The notes beneath the pieces are model-generated. The model saw nothing but the letters and a program-made list of their open reading frames with translations. It made no database searches and was not told the DNA's origin. Both the position numbers and the translations under genes were made by a program. From Pseudomarimonas arenosa (lineage in GTDB: Bacteria > Pseudomonadota > Gammaproteobacteria > Xanthomonadales > Xanthomonadaceae), in the NCBI RefSeq assembly GCF_014841215.1, contig NZ_JACYTR010000005.1:123477-187476 (forward strand): a stretch of DNA of 64,000 bases. Direction: 5' to 3'. The stretch's first letter is position 1. Every line of letters starts with the position of its first letter. Positions 35,720 through 44,114 of the stretch are shown here, piece by piece.

Positions 35720-36096
35720 TGTTAAGAGCAATCACCGGCACTGTTACCCGTGACGTCGACGCCGAAGACGCCCTGCCACTGACGCTGCAGGCGGGCGATC
35801 AGGTACGCGTCGGCCAGGCGCACCCCGACTGGCCCGACTATTTCTGGTGTGACGATGGCGGCCTGTGTGCCGGCTGGGTACCGCGATCGGTACTGCAGAT
35901 CACCGGCATGCTCGGCATCGCCAAGGTGGAATACTGCAGCAATCACCTCAGCGCCCGCGCCGGCGATCCGGTGCGGATCATGTGGAAGGGCGATGGTTTC
36001 CCCTCGATCTGGTGCGAAAACCGCGATGGCGATCGTGGCTGGATTCCCTACGATGCCCTGGACATTCCGCCCGACCAGGGCGTTGAAACCCAGTAG
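35719..36096 (+). CDS. Tandem SH3-like domain protein in the dehydrogenase operon
   Basis: The 125-residue cytoplasmic product consists of two repeats of about 55 residues. Each has an acidic start, a G-D-x-V/P-V-R strand, a Trp-rich middle and a closing G-W-V/I-P pair: QAGDQVRVG with WPDYFWCDDGGLCAGWVPRS, and RAGDPVRIM with FPSIWCENRDGDRGWIPYDA. That is the pattern of bacterial or variant SH3 barrels. It starts on the stop codon of E1 beta and is followed by the E2 gene after 54 bases. No catalytic motif is visible; a role as assembly or tether factor for the E1-E2 complex is inferred only from its place. Confidence 0.75.
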   Translation: MLRAITGTVTRDVDAEDALPLTLQAGDQVRVGQAHPDWPDYFWCDDGGLCAGWVPRSVLQITGMLGIAKVEYCSNHLSARAGDPVRIMWKGDGFPSIWCENRDGDRGWIPYDALDIPPDQGVETQ

Positions 36097-36150
36097 GCCC
36101 GACTGCGGGCACCACCCATCTGAACATATCGATTCACCCCGGAGTCGAAC

Positions 36151-37473
36151 ATGAGTGAACGTTACGCCTTTCATCTACCCGACCTCGGCGAAGGCCTGCC
36201 CGATGCCACGGTGGTGGAATGGCTAGTAAAGCCCGGCGAATCGGTGCAGCTGGATGAACCCCTGGTGGCGATGGAAACCGCCAAGGCGGTGGTCGAAGTG
36301 CCGTCACCGTGCTCGGGCAAGCTGCTGAATGTGGCCGGCGAGGCCGGCAGCGTGATCACTACCGGCCACGTGCTGGCCGAATTCGAGATTGATCCCAGCG
36401 CACGCCAACGTGCGGCCGGCCATGACACCGGTCATCACCATCACGCTCCCGCGAAACAAGAGACCAAGGAAGCCGCGCCCAGCAAGGCGGCCGAGCAGGA
36501 TGCCGGTACCGTCGTCGGCGCGATGAGCGCCAGCGACCAGGTGCGTGAACAGGCGGCAGTATCGGTCGGCGGGGTGAAAGCGATGCCGGCGGTGCGCGCG
36601 TTGGCGCGCAAGCTCGGCGTCGACATCGCACGGGTAACGCCGAGCGGTGCCGATGGCATCGTCACCCTGCAGGACGTCAAGCATGCTGCATCGGCGGGCA
36701 CGGCAGCGCCAACTGCAAGCGGCGCACTGCCGCGCAAGGTGGCCAGCGAGCCCGCGCCAGCCCCGGCGGCCGAGCGCACCGTCACCTCGGCCAGCGGCCG
36801 ACCCATGCGCACCCAGCCGCCGGGCGTGGAGGTCAGCGGCCAACCGCAGCCACTGACCGGGGTGCGCCGCAATATGGCGCGGGTGATGGCCCAGGCCCAG
36901 GCTGAAGTGGTGCTCACCACCCTGAGCGACGATGCCGATATCCAGGCCTGGAGCCCAGGCAACGATCTCACCGCTCGGCTGATTCGCGCCCTGGTCGCCG
37001 CCTGTCGGGTCGAACCCGCCCTTAACGCCTGGTTTGATGGCGAGAAGCTGACCCGCACCCTGCATTCTCAGGTCGATGTCGGGCTTGCCGTTGATACCGC
37101 CGAAGGCTTGTTTGTTCCAGCCCTGCGCAATGCCGACATGCTCGATCTCGCCGCCACCCGACAGGCCATCGGCCGGCTGCGCCAGCAGGTCGAGCAACGC
37201 AGCCTGCCGGCCAGCGAGCTGACCGGCTACACCATCAGCCTGTCAAACTTCGGCAAGTTTGCCGGTCGCTATGCCACCCCGATCGTGGTGCCGCCGACCG
37301 TCGCCATTCTTGCCGCCGGTCGTCTGCGCTACGAAGTGGTGCCGGTGATGGGCGGCGTGGAGACGCACCGGCTGATTCCGCTGTCCCTGAGTTTCGATCA
37401 CCGCGCCGTGACCGGTGGCGAGGCGGCGCGCTTTCTGCGTGGCGTGCTCGACGACCTCGCTCTGCCGCAGTAG
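36151..37473 (+). CDS. Keto-acid dehydrogenase E2, lipoamide acyltransferase
   Basis: The 440-residue product has a lipoyl domain with K45 in METAKAVVEV, a linker with a HDTGHHHH stretch, a peripheral-subunit-binding domain (about residues 143-178, MPAVRALARKLGVD), a Pro/Ala linker and the acyltransferase domain ending with the catalytic His 417 in SFDHRAVTGGEAARFL. The usual D-H-R-x-x-D-G motif reads D-H-R-A-V-T-G here, so the aspartate is Thr. It passes the acyl group from E1 to CoA. No E3 (lipoamide dehydrogenase) gene follows, so E3 must come from elsewhere. Confidence 0.93.
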   Translation: MSERYAFHLPDLGEGLPDATVVEWLVKPGESVQLDEPLVAMETAKAVVEVPSPCSGKLLNVAGEAGSVITTGHVLAEFEIDPSARQRAAGHDTGHHHHAPAKQETKEAAPSKAAEQDAGTVVGAMSASDQVREQAAVSVGGVKAMPAVRALARKLGVDIARVTPSGADGIVTLQDVKHAASAGTAAPTASGALPRKVASEPAPAPAAERTVTSASGRPMRTQPPGVEVSGQPQPLTGVRRNMARVMAQAQAEVVLTTLSDDADIQAWSPGNDLTARLIRALVAACRVEPALNAWFDGEKLTRTLHSQVDVGLAVDTAEGLFVPALRNADMLDLAATRQAIGRLRQQVEQRSLPASELTGYTISLSNFGKFAGRYATPIVVPPTVAILAAGRLRYEVVPVMGGVETHRLIPLSLSFDHRAVTGGEAARFLRGVLDDLALPQ

Positions 37474-37493
37474 TCGCGAAGGCCGATCAACTC

Positions 37494-37880
37494 ATGACCC
37501 ATCGCTCGCGCCTCGCCGGTTTCATCATTGACTGCCAGACCGACAATCTCGGTGCCGCGGCCGACTTCTGGTCGCAGGCCCTGGGCCTGGCGATAGTCGA
37601 CCCGGACGAAGGCGGTGAAGACCGCTATGCCCGCCTCGACAAGGGGCCTGGCGAGCTGCATATCGAAGTGCAGAAAGTCGATCACGCCTCGCGCGTGCAC
37701 CTTGATATCGAAACCGACGACATTGAAGCAGAAGTCAAACGCCTAGTTAAGCTGGGCGCGGTGCAGATCTCACGGCCACGCGGGGGGCGCTGGGTAGTGA
37801 TGCAGGCACCGACCGGCCAGCGTTTCTGCGTGGTGCGGATGAAGGGCGAGCCGCCAGGCCTGAATCATTGGCAGGAATAG
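37494..37880 (+). CDS. VOC-superfamily (glyoxalase-like) protein
   Basis: The 128-residue product has one vicinal-oxygen-chelate unit pair: LAGFIIDCQTDNLGAAADFW, SQALGLAI, then HIEVQKVDHASRVHLDIETD, and GGRWVVMQAPTGQRFCVVR. It resembles the small glyoxalase-like domain proteins of unknown substrate; the C-terminal half keeps a V-H-L-D strand typical of the metal-site edge. It starts 20 bases behind the E2 gene and may be the last gene of that operon. Confidence 0.8.
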   Translation: MTHRSRLAGFIIDCQTDNLGAAADFWSQALGLAIVDPDEGGEDRYARLDKGPGELHIEVQKVDHASRVHLDIETDDIEAEVKRLVKLGAVQISRPRGGRWVVMQAPTGQRFCVVRMKGEPPGLNHWQE

Positions 37881-37889
37881 ACGCTTTGT

Positions 37890-37925
37890 TGCCCTGATAG
37901 TGGGCCAGAGGCCCACCCTACGACC
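37890..37925. repeat. Single dispersed GGGCCAGAGGCCCACC-type repeat
   Basis: ATAGTGGGCCAGAGGCCCAC followed by CCTACGA is a solitary copy of the unit found in the arrays at 6770-7200 and 12387-12780 (GATGGTGGGCCACAGGCCCA). It lies in the short gap before purD. Confidence 0.7.
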
Positions 37926-37972
37926 GGCGGCCTCGTCGTACAATCGCGGCCCTTGCCTGATGGGAACCCGCG

Positions 37973-39256
37973 ATGAAAGTCTTGCTGATCGGCTCCGGCG
38001 GCCGCGAACATGCCCTGGCCTGGAAACTGGCGCAGTCGCGCAAGGTCAGCGAGGTGCTGGTCGCCCCGGGCAATGCCGGTACCGCTACCGAGGCCAAGTG
38101 CCGCAATGTACCGGTCAAGGCGACCGATATTGATGGCCTGCTTCAGCTGGCAAAGAGCGAGCAGGTGGCGCTGACCGTAGTCGGCCCGGAAGCGCCCCTG
38201 GTCGCTGGCGTGGTCGACCGCTTTCAAGCGGCACGACAACGCATTTTTGGGCCAAGCGCAGCTGCCGCTCAGCTTGAGGGCAGCAAGGCCTTCGCCAAGG
38301 ACTTTCTTGCTCGGCACGGTATTCCGACCGCGCATTACGCGGTGTTCAGCGAGGTCGAGCCGGCGCTGGCGTACTTGCAGGAAAAAGGTGCGCCGATCGT
38401 GGTGAAGGCCGATGGCCTGGCCGCCGGCAAGGGCGTGATCGTGGCCATGGAGCTGGAAGAGGCACAAGCCGCGGTGCGCGACATGCTATCCGGCAACGCC
38501 TTCGGCAGCGCCGGCGCGCGCGTCGTTATCGAAGAATTCCTCGATGGTGAAGAGGCCAGCTTTATCAGCATGGTCGATGGCAAGACTGCGCTACCGATGG
38601 CCACCTCGCAGGATCACAAGCGAGTCGGCGACGGCGACACCGGTCCCAACACCGGCGGTATGGGGGCGTACTCGCCGGCGCCAGTGGTCAGCGCCGATGT
38701 GCATGCGCGAGTGATGCGCGAAGTGGTTGAGCCCACCGTCCGCGGCATGGCTGCCGATGGGGTTCCCTTCACCGGTTTTCTTTACGCCGGCCTGATGATC
38801 GACAAGTCTGGCGCACCGAAGGTGATCGAGTTCAATGTGCGCTTCGGCGACCCGGAAACCCAGCCAGTGATGCTGCGCCTGCAATCGGATCTGCTCGACC
38901 TGGTCGAAGCCGCGATCGACGGCAAGCTGGCGCAGCAGCTGGTGGGCTGGGATCCGCGCCCCAGTCTCGGCGTCGTGATGGCCGCCGAACACTATCCGGG
39001 CACCCCCGCCAGCGGCGACCAGATCCTCGGCCTTAACACCGACCTTGGCCCCGATGCCAAGGTCTTTCACGCCGGCACGGCAACCGATGCCGAAGGCCAG
39101 GTCATCACCGCCGGCGGCCGGGTGCTATGCGTCTGCGCCCTGGGCAGCGACATCGCCGATGCGCAGCAGCGTGCCTACGCGGCGGTCGACAAGATCTCCT
39201 GGCGCGGCGAGTTCCATCGCAGCGATATCGGCTGGAGAGCGGTGCGTCGCGGGTAG
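37973..39256 (+). CDS. purD: Phosphoribosylamine-glycine ligase PurD
   Basis: The 427-residue product catalyses the second step of purine synthesis, joining glycine to phosphoribosylamine with ATP. It shows MKVLLIGSGGREHALAWKLA at the start, the ATP-grasp region (GAPIVVKADGLAAGKGVIVA), DHKRVGDGDTGPNTGGMGAY and FNVRFGDPETQPVMLRL. Length is normal. It stands alone, without purH, which often precedes it in other gammaproteobacteria. Confidence 0.97.
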   Translation: MKVLLIGSGGREHALAWKLAQSRKVSEVLVAPGNAGTATEAKCRNVPVKATDIDGLLQLAKSEQVALTVVGPEAPLVAGVVDRFQAARQRIFGPSAAAAQLEGSKAFAKDFLARHGIPTAHYAVFSEVEPALAYLQEKGAPIVVKADGLAAGKGVIVAMELEEAQAAVRDMLSGNAFGSAGARVVIEEFLDGEEASFISMVDGKTALPMATSQDHKRVGDGDTGPNTGGMGAYSPAPVVSADVHARVMREVVEPTVRGMAADGVPFTGFLYAGLMIDKSGAPKVIEFNVRFGDPETQPVMLRLQSDLLDLVEAAIDGKLAQQLVGWDPRPSLGVVMAAEHYPGTPASGDQILGLNTDLGPDAKVFHAGTATDAEGQVITAGGRVLCVCALGSDIADAQQRAYAAVDKISWRGEFHRSDIGWRAVRRG

Positions 39257-39468
39257 CAAACCTCTCCTGACGTGGCGCCAGAACTACGAGCCCATTTCAC
39301 GGCGCTTGGTGGTCGAGCTGCGGGCAATCGAGGTACCTGTGTTCAGCGGGAGCTTCGAGTAAGCTGGAGAGCAGTCGGACCGCGCGTTTGGCGCTATAGA
39401 GCCAGTTCGCTTGCGAACCGAGTGGGGTGATTGAGGCGTTGGTTTCCAACCGGCCAAAGGATCCAGCT

Positions 39469-41895
39469 ATGAGCGGCGCGGCACACGGCCATCTGGAGGA
39501 GCTGCAGCAGTCCTATCGTCGCTCCTTGCCGCTGAAAGCGCAGCAGGTGCGCGAGCTGTGGGACAAGCTGAAGTTTCTCAACTGGAGCGAGGACGGGGTC
39601 ACCCTGTTGCAATCGCTCTCGCATCGCCTGGCCGGCAGCGGTGGCGCCTACGGCTTTCCGCTGATCTCCGATCGCGCCCAGGCACTGGACCAATTGCTGC
39701 AGGCGCTGGATCACCAGCATGTCGGCGATACGCAGCGGGCGAGGGTCGAAGAGCTGGTCGAAGACCTGTGCCGAACCTTGCTTGCCGCCCGGGAAGTGGA
39801 GCGCCCGGCAGCTCATCCGCTGGGCCCGAGCCGAAGCGAGCTGCCGGTGCTGGTGGTCGACGACGACCCCGATTTGCGTGCGCTGTTGAATGTGCACCTG
39901 GCAGCGGCCGGCTATCGCGTGGTTTCAGCCGACGCCCCGTCATCTGCGCTGCAATGTCTGGACCACGAAGACGTGGCGGCGGTGGTGCTGGATTGGCATT
40001 TCCCGCCGCCGGCCGTCAGCGGCGCCGATGCGGTTGAACTGATTCGAGGCAAGGCCGGCCCGGATGTGCCGATCATCCTGCTGTCGGCGCGCACCGATCT
40101 GACCGCCCGGCTGCAGGGATTGCGCTCTGGCTGTAGCGGCTATCTCTGCAAGCCGGTCGATGTCGAGTTGCTGCTCAGTGAACTGGCCAGCTTTGCCGAG
40201 AACGGTCGCGAACCAGATCGGGTGCTGCTGATTGATGACGACCCGGAAATCCTGCGCTACTTTCAACTGGTGCTCAGCGAGGCGGGGATGGACGTGCAGA
40301 GCCTGCGCAGCCCGCTGCAGGCGTTGCAAAAGATTCAGCGCTTCAAGCCGACGGCCATCCTGCTCGATCGCCACATGCCAGGCTGCAGCGGCGAGGAACT
40401 GATTCGGCTTCTTGCCGATGTGCCCGAGTGCGAAACCGTGCCCCTGCTGCTGATCAGCGGCGAGCTCGATCAGGGTGTAATCGAACAGGCCTTGCACCTG
40501 GGCGTGACTGCATGTCTGCCCAAGACCATCGAGCACACTCAGCTGGTACAGGAAGTCCGCGGCGCGCTGGCTCTGGGGCGGCGGCGTGCCGCCCGCATGA
40601 GCGGCCTGTTGCGCGCCCGCAATCACCACGGCGCCATGGATCGGCAGCATCTGATGGAGCACATCGACCGACTGCTGGGTCGGCAGGATGAAACCAGCGA
40701 ACAAGCCGCGTTGATCTATCTCGGTCTGGACCAACTGGATCTTGTACGCGCGCAGCACGGTGCGCCGGCCTGGTGGGCCATGCACGAACAGCTGGAACAG
40801 CTGATCGACGAGTGGCTGGAGCCCGAGGCGGTGTGGTCGCCGATCAGCGATACAGTGATTGCGATCCTTTGCCAGGATCGCCCAGGCGGGCACGCCGAAC
40901 AACTGGCTGACTTGCTGCGCCGCAAGATCGAGCAACTGCCGTTTCGCTATCGACGCCATATTCTGCACACCTCGGCCAGCGTGGCGATTGTGCCGGCCAA
41001 CGGCTACCGCAATGGCTATGACTGGCTACGCGACGCGGAAAAAGGCCAGCGTGAATCCCAGCGACAGGGTGGCAATCGAGTGGTACGTCTGGTGGCAGAC
41101 GCCGACGTCACCGGCCTGCGCCTTGGAGACAGCCTGGATACCGCTCAGCTGGCGTTGACCCTGCGGGCCTATGTCGATGTCGACGGCGGCGCTCCGAACA
41201 CCTTCAGTGCTGAGGTGCAGTGCCTGAGCCCCGACGGCGAATGGCTTTCACCTGCGGTATTCAGGCCAGCGATGCAACAGCGCGGTCTGCTGGCGGCGGT
41301 CGACCAATGGGCCCTGACCGCGGCGGTACGTCTGTTGAAGCGCGAGCAGGATCAGCCCGATCTGGCCCGGGTGGTGGTCACGCCGCTGCAGCGCAATCCG
41401 GACCTGACCCCATTGGTAGCCCACCTGGCCGACTTGCTGGGCCGCGCGCCCCTGCCCAGGCACCGTCGCCTGTATCTGGAGGTGAGCGAAGACTGGCTGC
41501 GCCTGCATCGACGCAGCGTCGAGCTGCATGCCGGGCGTCTGGAGGAACTCGGCTGCGCCCTGTCCTTGATGGGCTATGGCAGCAGCGAGCCGACGATCGA
41601 CGCCGAGCTGCTGCAGCCATTCTCGCAGCTGCGTCTGAGTCGCAACCTGATCGAGCAGGTCGGCAAGGAACCGGCCGCACAGGAGCGTGCCAAGCGCCTG
41701 ATCAGCCTGGCGCTGGCGCACGAGTGCGAAGTACTGGCCGGCGACATCGACGACGCCCGTACCATGTCCTTGCTGTGGCAAGCCGGTGCCCGTCTGTTCC
41801 GCGGCGGATTCGTCAGCGGCAGCGAAGTCCAGCGACAATACCTTGCCGATCAGCTCGAAGCTGACAACCAGGTGGCGCTGGAGCGTCGGCGCTAG
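39469..41895 (+). CDS. HPt-REC-REC protein with degenerate GGDEF and EAL domains
   Basis: The 808-residue cytoplasmic product starts with an HPt domain (phospho-acceptor His 52 in LSHRLAGSGGAYGF), then two receiver domains with intact acidic pockets (VLVVDDDPD...VVLDWHF...LCKPVD at about 125-245, and VLLIDDDPE...AILLDRHMPG...LPKTI at about 250-370). A GGDEF-like domain (about 400-545) lacks the GGDEF motif (SDTVIAIL at that place), and an EAL-like domain (about 555-790) lacks the EAL triplet (AEVQCL). It likely relays or senses signals and may bind c-di-GMP without making or breaking it. ATG 39469 has AAAGGA ahead. Confidence 0.82.
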   Translation: MSGAAHGHLEELQQSYRRSLPLKAQQVRELWDKLKFLNWSEDGVTLLQSLSHRLAGSGGAYGFPLISDRAQALDQLLQALDHQHVGDTQRARVEELVEDLCRTLLAAREVERPAAHPLGPSRSELPVLVVDDDPDLRALLNVHLAAAGYRVVSADAPSSALQCLDHEDVAAVVLDWHFPPPAVSGADAVELIRGKAGPDVPIILLSARTDLTARLQGLRSGCSGYLCKPVDVELLLSELASFAENGREPDRVLLIDDDPEILRYFQLVLSEAGMDVQSLRSPLQALQKIQRFKPTAILLDRHMPGCSGEELIRLLADVPECETVPLLLISGELDQGVIEQALHLGVTACLPKTIEHTQLVQEVRGALALGRRRAARMSGLLRARNHHGAMDRQHLMEHIDRLLGRQDETSEQAALIYLGLDQLDLVRAQHGAPAWWAMHEQLEQLIDEWLEPEAVWSPISDTVIAILCQDRPGGHAEQLADLLRRKIEQLPFRYRRHILHTSASVAIVPANGYRNGYDWLRDAEKGQRESQRQGGNRVVRLVADADVTGLRLGDSLDTAQLALTLRAYVDVDGGAPNTFSAEVQCLSPDGEWLSPAVFRPAMQQRGLLAAVDQWALTAAVRLLKREQDQPDLARVVVTPLQRNPDLTPLVAHLADLLGRAPLPRHRRLYLEVSEDWLRLHRRSVELHAGRLEELGCALSLMGYGSSEPTIDAELLQPFSQLRLSRNLIEQVGKEPAAQERAKRLISLALAHECEVLAGDIDDARTMSLLWQAGARLFRGGFVSGSEVQRQYLADQLEADNQVALERRR

Positions 41896-41983
41896 AACAC
41901 CTGAACCGTTGGCCCGGTGTGCGGGCGACATTTCGGCGGTCGATTTGGCATGATCGGCCGCAGCTTGCTGCAAAGGACCCTGC

Positions 41984-43870
41984 ATGGCCGGCCATAGCCA
42001 GTTCGAACTGCTGCGTACCCGCCGATTCCTACCGTTTTTCCTCACCCAGGCCCTGGGCGCGTTCAACGACAACGTGTTCAAGAACGCCCTGGTCATCCTG
42101 ATTGCATTCAAGATCGCCGGTCTGACCAGTGCCGATATCAACTTCTGGTCAAATCTGGCAGCCGGCCTGTTCATCCTGCCGTTCTTTCTGTTTTCGGCCA
42201 GTGCCGGTCAATGGGCCGAGCGCCAGGAGAAAAGCAGCGCAATCCGCAAGATCAAACTGCTGGAGGTGCTGATCATGATGCTGGCGGCGGTCGGCTTCTG
42301 GCTGAACTCGCTGCCCTTCCTGATCGGCGTGCTGTTTCTGATGGGCACACAGAGCACCCTATTTGGCCCCATCAAGTACTCGGCCCTGCCGCAGATCCTG
42401 AAACCTGAGGAACTGGTGGGTGGCAACGGCCTGATCGAGGCCGGCACCTTCCTGACCATCCTGCTCGGCACCCTGCTCGGCGGCTGGCTGATGGCGGGCT
42501 TCGAGTGGGGGGCGACCTGGGTGTCGATGGCAGTGATTGGCTTTGCCGTGGCTGGCTGGCTGAGCAGTCGAGCGATTCCGCCGCTGCCGGCGACCGCCAA
42601 CGACATTCGCATCGATCCGAATGTTCCGCGCGCCATCCTCAACACCCTGGGCCAGCTGCGCGGCAATCGCGCCGTACTGAACTCGGTGTTAGGGATCAGC
42701 TGGTTCTGGTTCTTTGGCTCGATCTTCCTCGCCCAGCTGCCGAACTACACCAAGGAGTACCTCGGAGGCGACGAGAGCGTGGCGCCGATGGTGCTCACCT
42801 TGTTCTCGCTGGGCATTGGCCTGGGCTCGCTGCTGTGCGAAAAGCTGTCCAGCCGCACGGTCGAGATCGGCCTGGTTCCGCTGGGCGCATTGGGGCTGAC
42901 CGTGTTCGGCGTGGACCTGTACTTCGCCCGCCCCGAAGCGGCCAGCGTGAGCGGACTCGATTGGCGCGCCTTTCTCGATCTTCCCGGCAACCTGCGCATC
43001 GCCATCGATCTGGCCCTGATCGGCTTCTTTGGCGGTTTCTATATCGTGCCGCTGTATGCCCTGGTTCAGCAGCGTTGCCCGCGCGAGAAGATTTCGCGGG
43101 TGATTGCTGCCAACAATATTCTCAACGCCCTGTTCATGGTGGTCGCCTCGGTGATGGCGATCATCCTGCTCAACGCCGGCCTCAACATCCCACAGCTGCT
43201 GCTGATCACGGCCATTCTGAACGCGATCGTGGCGATCTACATCTTCAGCCTGGTGCCTGAGTTCGCCATGCGTTTCCTGGTCTGGATCGCGGTGAATCTG
43301 TTGTATCGGGTCAAGGTCGAAGGCATCGAAGAGCACGTGCCGGATGAGGGGCCGGCCCTGCTGGTATGCAATCACGTCAGCTTCGTCGATGCGCTGGTGC
43401 TGGGCGGCGCCGTACCGCGTCCGGTGCGCTTCGTCATGTACTACAAGATCCACCGACTGCCCATTCTGGGCTGGATATTCCGCACCGCCAAGACCATTCC
43501 GATTGCCGGCTCGAAGGAAGATCCCGAGTTGATGCAGCGGGCGTTCGAAGCAGTCGAGCAGGCGCTGAAAAATGGTGAGATCGTCGGCATCTTCCCTGAA
43601 GGCGGCTTGACCCGTGACGGCGAGATGGCGCCGTTCCGTCCTGGCGTCGAACGCATTCTGGCCAAAACCCCGGTACCGGTGGTGCCATTGGCGATCACCG
43701 GGCTGTGGCGCAGCATGTGGAGTCGCCGCGACAGCCTGCTCGGCCGCATGCGTTTGCCGCGACGACTGCGCGCCCGGATCGGCGTGCGTGCAGCGCCCGC
43801 GCTGCCGCCGAACAGCAGCGCAGCGGAACTTGAAGCCAAGGTGCGCGAACTGCGCGGCGACCTGCAGTAG
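41984..43870 (+). CDS. LplT-PlsC fusion: lysophospholipid transporter and acyltransferase
   Basis: The 628-residue product joins an MFS domain (about residues 1-425, with FLTQALGAFNDNVFKNALVI, FGPIKYSALPQIL and LVGGNGLIEAGTFL, typical of LplT) to a 1-acylglycerol-phosphate acyltransferase domain (about 435-628) with the H-x4-D motif NHVSFVD and the FPEGGLTRDGEM block. Such fusions import lysophospholipid across the inner membrane and re-acylate it. In enterobacterial Aas the acyltransferase is fused to an acyl-ACP ligase; no ligase domain is present here. ATG 41984 follows AAAGGA. Confidence 0.9.
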   Translation: MAGHSQFELLRTRRFLPFFLTQALGAFNDNVFKNALVILIAFKIAGLTSADINFWSNLAAGLFILPFFLFSASAGQWAERQEKSSAIRKIKLLEVLIMMLAAVGFWLNSLPFLIGVLFLMGTQSTLFGPIKYSALPQILKPEELVGGNGLIEAGTFLTILLGTLLGGWLMAGFEWGATWVSMAVIGFAVAGWLSSRAIPPLPATANDIRIDPNVPRAILNTLGQLRGNRAVLNSVLGISWFWFFGSIFLAQLPNYTKEYLGGDESVAPMVLTLFSLGIGLGSLLCEKLSSRTVEIGLVPLGALGLTVFGVDLYFARPEAASVSGLDWRAFLDLPGNLRIAIDLALIGFFGGFYIVPLYALVQQRCPREKISRVIAANNILNALFMVVASVMAIILLNAGLNIPQLLLITAILNAIVAIYIFSLVPEFAMRFLVWIAVNLLYRVKVEGIEEHVPDEGPALLVCNHVSFVDALVLGGAVPRPVRFVMYYKIHRLPILGWIFRTAKTIPIAGSKEDPELMQRAFEAVEQALKNGEIVGIFPEGGLTRDGEMAPFRPGVERILAKTPVPVVPLAITGLWRSMWSRRDSLLGRMRLPRRLRARIGVRAAPALPPNSSAAELEAKVRELRGDLQ

Positions 43871-43894
43871 CCGCGCCGATGAATCAGAGCTCGC

Positions 43895-44114
43895 TAGTGT
43901 CATGTCGCAGAAATACGTTTCGCAAGGCGCGCGATCTCTTGCAAGATTGAGTCGGCGGTGGCGATCCACTGGAAAGGGGTTGCGTCAGCGTTGTATCGGG
44001 TTACGAAGAGCTCAATCTCACCATCCGCGCGCAATCGGCCCATCAGCGTTTCCCGCAACCAAGCCCGCAAAAGTATACGTCATTTATGAATGTTATTTAT
44101 GCGACATGACACTA
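43895..44114 (-). mobile_element. Internally deleted IS630-type element
   Basis: The ends are a 19-bp inverted repeat, GTGTCATGTCGCA then G or T then AAATA, differing at one base, bordered by TA on each side within CTAG, as expected for IS630/Tc1 insertion with TA duplication. Between them, read on the minus strand, about 60 codons remain of a transposase end: RETLMGRLRADGEIELFVTR, then YNADATPFQW and ATADSILQEIARLAKR, ending at TGA 43900-43902. Total length is 220 bp, against about 1.1 kb for a full element, so it can move only if a complete relative supplies transposase. Its right edge forms part of the ampE stop codon. Confidence 0.8.

Noticed and set aside
39257..39468. Gene between purD and the scaffold protein
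   Set aside because: A frame ending at 39362 starts inside purD and has no ribosome-binding site or motif; only a short GTTCGC/GCGAAC palindrome at 39405-39418 is seen.
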